Below, piece after piece: positions 40,743-44,896 of a DNA stretch of 44,896 bases. The position numbers were made by a program, and so were the translations under genes. The stretch covers positions 1-44,896 of the forward strand of contig CASIBH010000009.1 of the NCBI GenBank assembly GCA_949372805.1, written 5' to 3'. Positions within the stretch are counted from its first letter, which is position 1. Each line of letters starts with the position of its first letter. The stretch comes from an uncultured Flavobacteriales bacterium. Lineage in GTDB: Bacteria; Bacteroidota; Bacteroidia; Flavobacteriales; BACL11. The notes beneath the pieces are model-generated. The model ran no database searches. It saw nothing but the letters and a program-made list of their open reading frames with translations, and had not been told where the DNA came from.

Positions 40743-43340
40743 ATGAAATCTCAAGACATCAGAAAATTATTTTTAGAGTTTTTCAAGAATAAAAAACATT
40801 CTATTGTTGATTCATCATCTTTAGTAATTAAAGATGACCCTACATTGATGTTTGTAAATGCGGGCATGAATCAATTTAAAAATATTTTTTTAGGTGATAA
40901 AAAACCTGCAGATTTAAGAATTGCTAATTCACAAAAATGTTTAAGAGTTTCTGGTAAACATAATGACTTAAATGAGGTTGGTCATGATACATATCATCAT
41001 ACTTTTTTTGAGATGTTAGGAAGCTGGTCTTTTGGAGATTACTTTAAAAAGAATGCAATTGAATTATCATGGATGTTTTTAGTAGATGTTTGTGCATTAG
41101 ATAAAAGCAGGATTTATGTTACAGTTTTTGAGGGGGATAAGTTAGATGGAATTAGTAGAGATAATGATGCTTTTTCTTTTTGGAGAAAATTTCTTCCAGA
41201 GGAAAACATTATAAATGGTAATAAGAAAGATAATTTTTGGGAAATGGGTGAGATAGGCCCATGTGGTCCTTGCTCTGAAATTCATTATGACAATAGAGAT
41301 GATAAGCAACGCAAAGAAGTTGCTGGCCTATCTCTAGTTAATAAAGACCATCCAGAAGTTATAGAAATTTGGAATCTTGTTTTTATGCAATATAAAAGAC
41401 TTAAAGATGGAACTTTAGCTGATCTACCTACTCAACATGTTGATACAGGAATGGGTTTTGAAAGATTAACTATGATTATGCAAGGAAAAAAATCAAATTA
41501 TGATACTGATATTTTCCAACCTCTAATACAAGAGATTGCTAAAATTTCTGGAATTCAATACGGAGCTAATGTTGATAGTGACATAGCTATGAGAGTTATT
41601 GCTGATCACCTTAGAGCTGTATCTTTTTCAATCGCTGATGGACAAATCCCCTCTAATGTTAAAGCTGGATATGTAATTCGTAGAATTTTAAGAAGAGCCA
41701 TTCGTTATGGATATACTTTCTTAAACCTTAAAGAACCATTTATATATAAACTAGTACCTATTTTAGAATCTTCAATGGGAGGTCAGTATAAAGAACTATC
41801 TATTAACAGTAAATTAATTACTAACGTTCTTCTGCAGGAGGAGCAGTCTTTTTTAAGAACTCTATCCAAAGGTCTAAAAAGAATTGATGAGATTATTTCT
41901 CAGAATACAACATCAGTTTCTGGCGCAATAGTCTTTGAGCTATACGATACATATGGTTTTCCTAAAGATTTGACAGCTCTTATTTTAAGTGAGAACTCAT
42001 TATCTTTTAATAGTGAAGAATTTGCTCAAGAAATGCAAAATCAAAAAGAAAGATCTAAAATCTCTTCGAATTCGGATATTGGAGATTGGGTAATGGTTAA
42101 TAAATGTCAAGAAGAGTTTAATGGTTATAATTTTTTAGAATTAAATACTAAAATTAGTAGATATAGAAAAGTACATAAGAAGAATAAAGAATTTTTTCAT
42201 ATCGTCTTAGAAGATTCTCCATTTTATGCTGAATCAGGTGGTCAAATTGGAGATACTGGAGTATTAATAGGTAATAATTTGACCTTAAAAGTTCTAGATA
42301 CAAAAAAAGAAAATGATATTAAATATATTATTTGTGAAGAATTCTTTGATAATTTACCTCAATCTGTAAAAGCTATAGTAGATGTAACTAGAAGAGCAGA
42401 TATATCTAAAAATCATACTACTACTCATTTGCTACATGACTCTCTTAGGCGAGTACTTGGTGAGCATGTTGAGCAAAAGGGCTCGCTAGTAAGTGATACA
42501 TATTTAAGATTTGACTTTTCTCACTTTTCTAAAATTACAACTGAAGAATTAAAGAAAGTTGAAGTTGATGTAAATAAGAAAATTCAAGAAAATATACAAT
42601 TAAAGCTTTACGATAACCTTTCATTATCTCAAGCTAAAGAAATGGGGGCTCTTATGCTATTTGGGGAAAAATATGGAGATAGTGTTAGACTTGTAGAGTT
42701 TAACTCTTCTAAAGAGTTGTGTGGGGGAACACATGTCTCTGGTACATCAGAGATAGGCTTGTTTAAAATAAACTCTGAAAGTTCTACTGCTTCAGGAATT
42801 CGTAGAATAGAAGCTTGTACCGGAAGGGCTGCTTTAGATGCTTTAAAAGAAAAAGAAGAGTTGCATGATAAGTTAGAGATAATTTTGAAAAACAAAAATA
42901 TTATTGCTTCTGTTGAGAGTTTGATTTTAGAAAATAAAAACAATTCTAAGGAGATAGAACTTTATAAAGGTTATTATTTTAAATCTTTAATGGATGAAAT
43001 GCTATCAAATTCCGAAACAATTGGCTCTATTAATTTTGTCTACAAGAAGATGGATTCAAATGCTCAAGATTTAAAGACCTTTGCCCAGAGTTTTAAAAAG
43101 GAAAATAATTTGGTGTTATTACTTTCTTCGATCTTTGACTCTAAAGTTCTAATTACTCTTCTAATTACTTCAGATCTAATTTCTAAAGGATATAATGCAA
43201 AAGATTTAATAAATATTCTTTCAAAGGAAATTTCTGGCGGAGGAGGAGGACAAGATTATATTGCAACAGCTGGAGGGTCAAATATAAATGGACTGGATAA
43301 TGTAGTTCAAAAAGTAAAAGAATTATTTACTAAATTATAA
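40743..43340 (+). CDS. alaS: Alanyl-tRNA synthetase
   Basis: 865 residues, typical. Class II catalytic core at the N-terminus (motif around HHTFFEMLGSWSFGDYF; EMGEIGPCGPCSEIHYD; VDTGMGFERL; RRILRRAIRYG). The editing domain has zinc/catalytic residues HTTTH (558-562) and CGGTH (660-664). The C-terminal C-Ala oligomerisation domain ends near SGGGGGQDYIATAGG. It charges tRNA-Ala and clears Ser/Gly mischarging. Divergent from the M23 gene, 97 bases apart; a terminator follows. Confidence 0.97.
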   Translation: MKSQDIRKLFLEFFKNKKHSIVDSSSLVIKDDPTLMFVNAGMNQFKNIFLGDKKPADLRIANSQKCLRVSGKHNDLNEVGHDTYHHTFFEMLGSWSFGDYFKKNAIELSWMFLVDVCALDKSRIYVTVFEGDKLDGISRDNDAFSFWRKFLPEENIINGNKKDNFWEMGEIGPCGPCSEIHYDNRDDKQRKEVAGLSLVNKDHPEVIEIWNLVFMQYKRLKDGTLADLPTQHVDTGMGFERLTMIMQGKKSNYDTDIFQPLIQEIAKISGIQYGANVDSDIAMRVIADHLRAVSFSIADGQIPSNVKAGYVIRRILRRAIRYGYTFLNLKEPFIYKLVPILESSMGGQYKELSINSKLITNVLLQEEQSFLRTLSKGLKRIDEIISQNTTSVSGAIVFELYDTYGFPKDLTALILSENSLSFNSEEFAQEMQNQKERSKISSNSDIGDWVMVNKCQEEFNGYNFLELNTKISRYRKVHKKNKEFFHIVLEDSPFYAESGGQIGDTGVLIGNNLTLKVLDTKKENDIKYIICEEFFDNLPQSVKAIVDVTRRADISKNHTTTHLLHDSLRRVLGEHVEQKGSLVSDTYLRFDFSHFSKITTEELKKVEVDVNKKIQENIQLKLYDNLSLSQAKEMGALMLFGEKYGDSVRLVEFNSSKELCGGTHVSGTSEIGLFKINSESSTASGIRRIEACTGRAALDALKEKEELHDKLEIILKNKNIIASVESLILENKNNSKEIELYKGYYFKSLMDEMLSNSETIGSINFVYKKMDSNAQDLKTFAQSFKKENNLVLLLSSIFDSKVLITLLITSDLISKGYNAKDLINILSKEISGGGGGQDYIATAGGSNINGLDNVVQKVKELFTKL

Positions 43341-43344
43341 AACA

Positions 43345-43373
43345 AAAAAAAACCACCTAAAAGGTGGTTTTTT
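43345..43373. terminator. Bidirectional rho-independent terminator
   Basis: AAAAAACCACCT (43347-43358) pairs with AGGTGGTTTTTT (43362-43373), three-base loop, A-run and T-run on either side. It serves alaS and the convergent small beta-barrel gene. Confidence 0.9.
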
Positions 43374-43391
43374 AAATTTTTAACAAGTTTA

Positions 43392-43826
43392 TTAGAATCT
43401 GTAAGCAAGGCCAAAGTTTAATTTCCCTTCTCTATCACCTGCATCATCTTCATTAACTGGCATTGTGTAACTTGGCTCTAAGTATAGTGCATTCCATACG
43501 TTAAAAGAATATCCTACACCTACAGTCATGTTATCTGTAGCTTCTTCAGTTGGCATTTGTACAGTTGCCCACATTCCTTCACCAAAGTTATATCTTACAA
43601 AAAGATCCCATGTTGCATCACCAGCAGCATCTTCTGCTCCTTTTTGTACCCCAGCTGTAAAATTTTCATTTACCATGTAACCTAAACCTATTTTGTCAGT
43701 AATTTGTTCAGCTGAGAATCCATCTGCATCATCTCCTGCTTCTGTAACTGTAGTAACTACCATAAATTGAGCTGAAGCAAATAACGTAGTCATTGCTAGA
43801 GCTGCTGTAAATAATACTTTTTTCAT
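43392..43826 (-). CDS. Small outer-membrane beta-barrel-like protein
   Basis: 144 residues from the ATG at 43826. A frame extending to 43859 would put 11 residues before the signal peptide and is rejected. The signal peptide ends at about residue 20 (TLFASAQ). The mature part is acidic, with alternating strands such as WDLFVRYNFGEGMWATVQM and DNMTVGVGYSFNVWNALYLE, ending in the aromatic C-terminus FGLAYRF that is typical of outer-membrane barrels. About eight strands fit its length. The ligand or function is unknown; abundance is suggested by its simple, regular codon use. Confidence 0.75.
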   Translation of the reverse strand: MKKVLFTAALAMTTLFASAQFMVVTTVTEAGDDADGFSAEQITDKIGLGYMVNENFTAGVQKGAEDAAGDATWDLFVRYNFGEGMWATVQMPTEEATDNMTVGVGYSFNVWNALYLEPSYTMPVNEDDAGDREGKLNFGLAYRF

Positions 43827-43936
43827 CTTATTTAAATTTAATATTAATATTGGTCGCAAGATAGTGAAGCTATTTATATTTTATATAATAAAAAACAACT
43901 TTTCTTAACATGAAATTGTTAATTGCTAGATTAAAG

Positions 43937-43969
43937 CAAAAAAAAAGAGCTGCACTAGGCAGCTCTTTT
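43937..43969 (-). terminator. Rho-independent terminator for the porin-like gene
   Basis: On the minus strand AAAAGAGCTGC pairs with GCAGCTCTTTT around a five-base loop (plus coordinates 43943-43953 and 43959-43969), followed by a long U tract from the A-run at 43938-43946. It lies 21 bases past the porin stop. Confidence 0.9.
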
Positions 43970-43990
43970 CTAAGTTTATTTTTTAACTAA

Positions 43991-44896
43991 TTACGGAGTA
44001 ACAGTTAAAGTTAACCAGTTGTATTGTGTATCAGTATCACCACCATTGTTGTCAGTAACCATTCTGTATGATAATGAAGCATTATCAGTTAATGAATAAC
44101 CTACAGAAATATCAGTAGCTGATCTTTCGTAGTTTTCATCTTCAGTGTTAGTTACAGTACTCATTGTAGCTGATAAAGAGAAATCTCCCATGTTGTATGA
44201 ACCACCAACATATAAGTTTTCTTCGTTAGCTGCTAATTGACCAAGATTACCATGAGACATCCAGTCACCAGTCATGTTACCTGAAGCTAAGTAAGTGAAT
44301 CCATCTTCACCAACTGAAGCCATACCTGCAGTTAATGACATGTCATCATTTACAGTGTAAGTACCTGAAACATCCATCATGTCACCATCGACACCATCAA
44401 ATGAAGTTGTGTTGTAAGAAACATTTAAATCTAAAGCACCACCCATTGCTGAGTAAGTAAAGTCAAGACCCATTGCAGTATTTGCATCAGCTCCATCATT
44501 TGCTAAAGATAAATATAGTAAGTTAGCACTCCAGTCACCTTGAGACTTAGATGCGTTTAACCACATGTTGTCTAATGATGAAGTTCCATCTTCGTTACTT
44601 TGTGAATTTAAACCTAAGTCTAAACCTACTAAGTCATTGTCAATTGCAAAAGTCATACCATCTGTAGTATTTCTTTGTGCTGCCCAATCGTTAGTTCCAA
44701 CAAAAACACCTGAACCATAAGATAATGCTTGACGACCAATGTTCATAGTTGCGAAACCGAAAAGATCAGTTGAAGCATATGCTTCGTAAACGTTAGCATT
44801 AAGTGTTCCATTAGTTCCGTCGTTAGTTGTGTAGTTTACATCACTACTTAAAACGATTCCCCAATTGTCACCACCCCATGTAGTTCCAACAGTTAC
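43991..44896 (-). CDS. Porin-like beta-barrel protein, N-terminus beyond window
   Basis: The frame is open without a stop to the window's right edge (base 44896), so the internal ATG at 44746 is not the start; 301 residues are visible. The sequence is strands alternating with Asp/Gly/Asn turns, for example NVYEAYASTDLFGFATMNIG, then GRQALSYGSGVFVGTNDWAA, resembling the GRQ-x-L-x-YGS region of alginate-export-type porins. It ends in LTLTVTP. It is probably an abundant outer-membrane channel. Codons are markedly biased to GCT, GGT and GTT-type choices and the region is less AT-rich than its neighbours, in line with high expression. A strong terminator follows. Substrate unknown. Confidence 0.8.
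   Translation of the reverse strand, partial: VTVGTTWGGDNWGIVLSSDVNYTTNDGTNGTLNANVYEAYASTDLFGFATMNIGRQALSYGSGVFVGTNDWAAQRNTTDGMTFAIDNDLVGLDLGLNSQSNEDGTSSLDNMWLNASKSQGDWSANLLYLSLANDGADANTAMGLDFTYSAMGGALDLNVSYNTTSFDGVDGDMMDVSGTYTVNDDMSLTAGMASVGEDGFTYLASGNMTGDWMSHGNLGQLAANEENLYVGGSYNMGDFSLSATMSTVTNTEDENYERSATDISVGYSLTDNASLSYRMVTDNNGGDTDTQYNWLTLTVTP

Overview
The window looks like a stretch of chromosome from an AT-rich member of the Bacteroidota, most likely a (probably marine) flavobacterium. The evidence is a type IX secretion (T9SS) system: cargo with type A and type B sorting domains and a PorP/SprF protein. There are also long SecA and GT117/DUF2723 proteins typical of the phylum, and promoters that fit the Bacteroidota pattern TTG-N19/20-TAnnTTTG rather than sigma70. 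Shine-Dalgarno sites are largely absent and leaders are A-rich. The lineage below phylum level is inference.

Layout. 1-3800 is an accessory-looking stretch: two small membrane genes (one cut by the window edge), a CrtA-like monooxygenase homologue, a multi-pass membrane protein, an azurin-type copper lipoprotein, a MazG-like pyrophosphohydrolase and two orphans. 3873-5960 (minus) holds tRNA-Leu, a dCMP-deaminase-like gene and a C-terminal processing protease, probably one transcript. 6031-8236 (plus) holds prs, the L25/Ctc gene and pth. 8284-10415 holds tRNA-Cys and a T9SS pair (type B cargo plus PorP/SprF). 10422-14119 holds methylmalonyl-CoA epimerase, a HAD phosphatase, a CAU-anticodon tRNA, a coiled-coil membrane protein, exonuclease III and a methyltransferase. 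14109-17822 (minus) holds a DUF2723/GT117 glycosyltransferase followed by a polysaccharide deacetylase. 17968-21842 holds tRNA-Gln and a giant repeat-rich T9SS cargo gene that is broken by a one-base frameshift. 21971-27488 holds a TPR lipoprotein and then the rimP-nusA-infB operon. 27491-34036 holds a SPOR protein, pabB, tilS, a small membrane protein, dsbD and an M42 peptidase. 34040-40645 is a seven-gene minus-strand cluster: M23 peptidase, MerR, DksA-like, methyltransferase, cobalamin adenosyltransferase, DUF2795 and secA. 40743-43340 is alaS. The right end carries two outer-membrane beta-barrel-like proteins, the last one cut by the window edge.

How the genes work together. Translation and RNA metabolism dominate: four tRNAs, pth, L25, tilS, rimP-nusA-infB and alaS. 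Envelope biogenesis is the second theme: secA, dsbD, the M23 and S41 proteases, T9SS cargo, a GT117 glycosyltransferase and porins. tilS occurs together with a CAU tRNA that has the acceptor-stem pairs expected of its tRNA-Ile2 substrate. Methylmalonyl-CoA epimerase and the PduO-type adenosyltransferase both point to a B12-dependent methylmalonyl-CoA pathway.

I see no CRISPR array, insertion sequence, prophage, rRNA or recognisable defence island. No stretch over 300 bases lacks a gene; the longest gaps (5837-6057, 11416-11654, 17823-18199) each hold a tRNA with its promoter and, for two of them, a terminator. I did not find a clear new multi-gene system. The most unusual items are the frameshifted adhesin-like gene, the GC-rich hairpin in the rimP-nusA-infB leader, the tRNA-Leu/deaminase/protease arrangement, and a few orphan genes.
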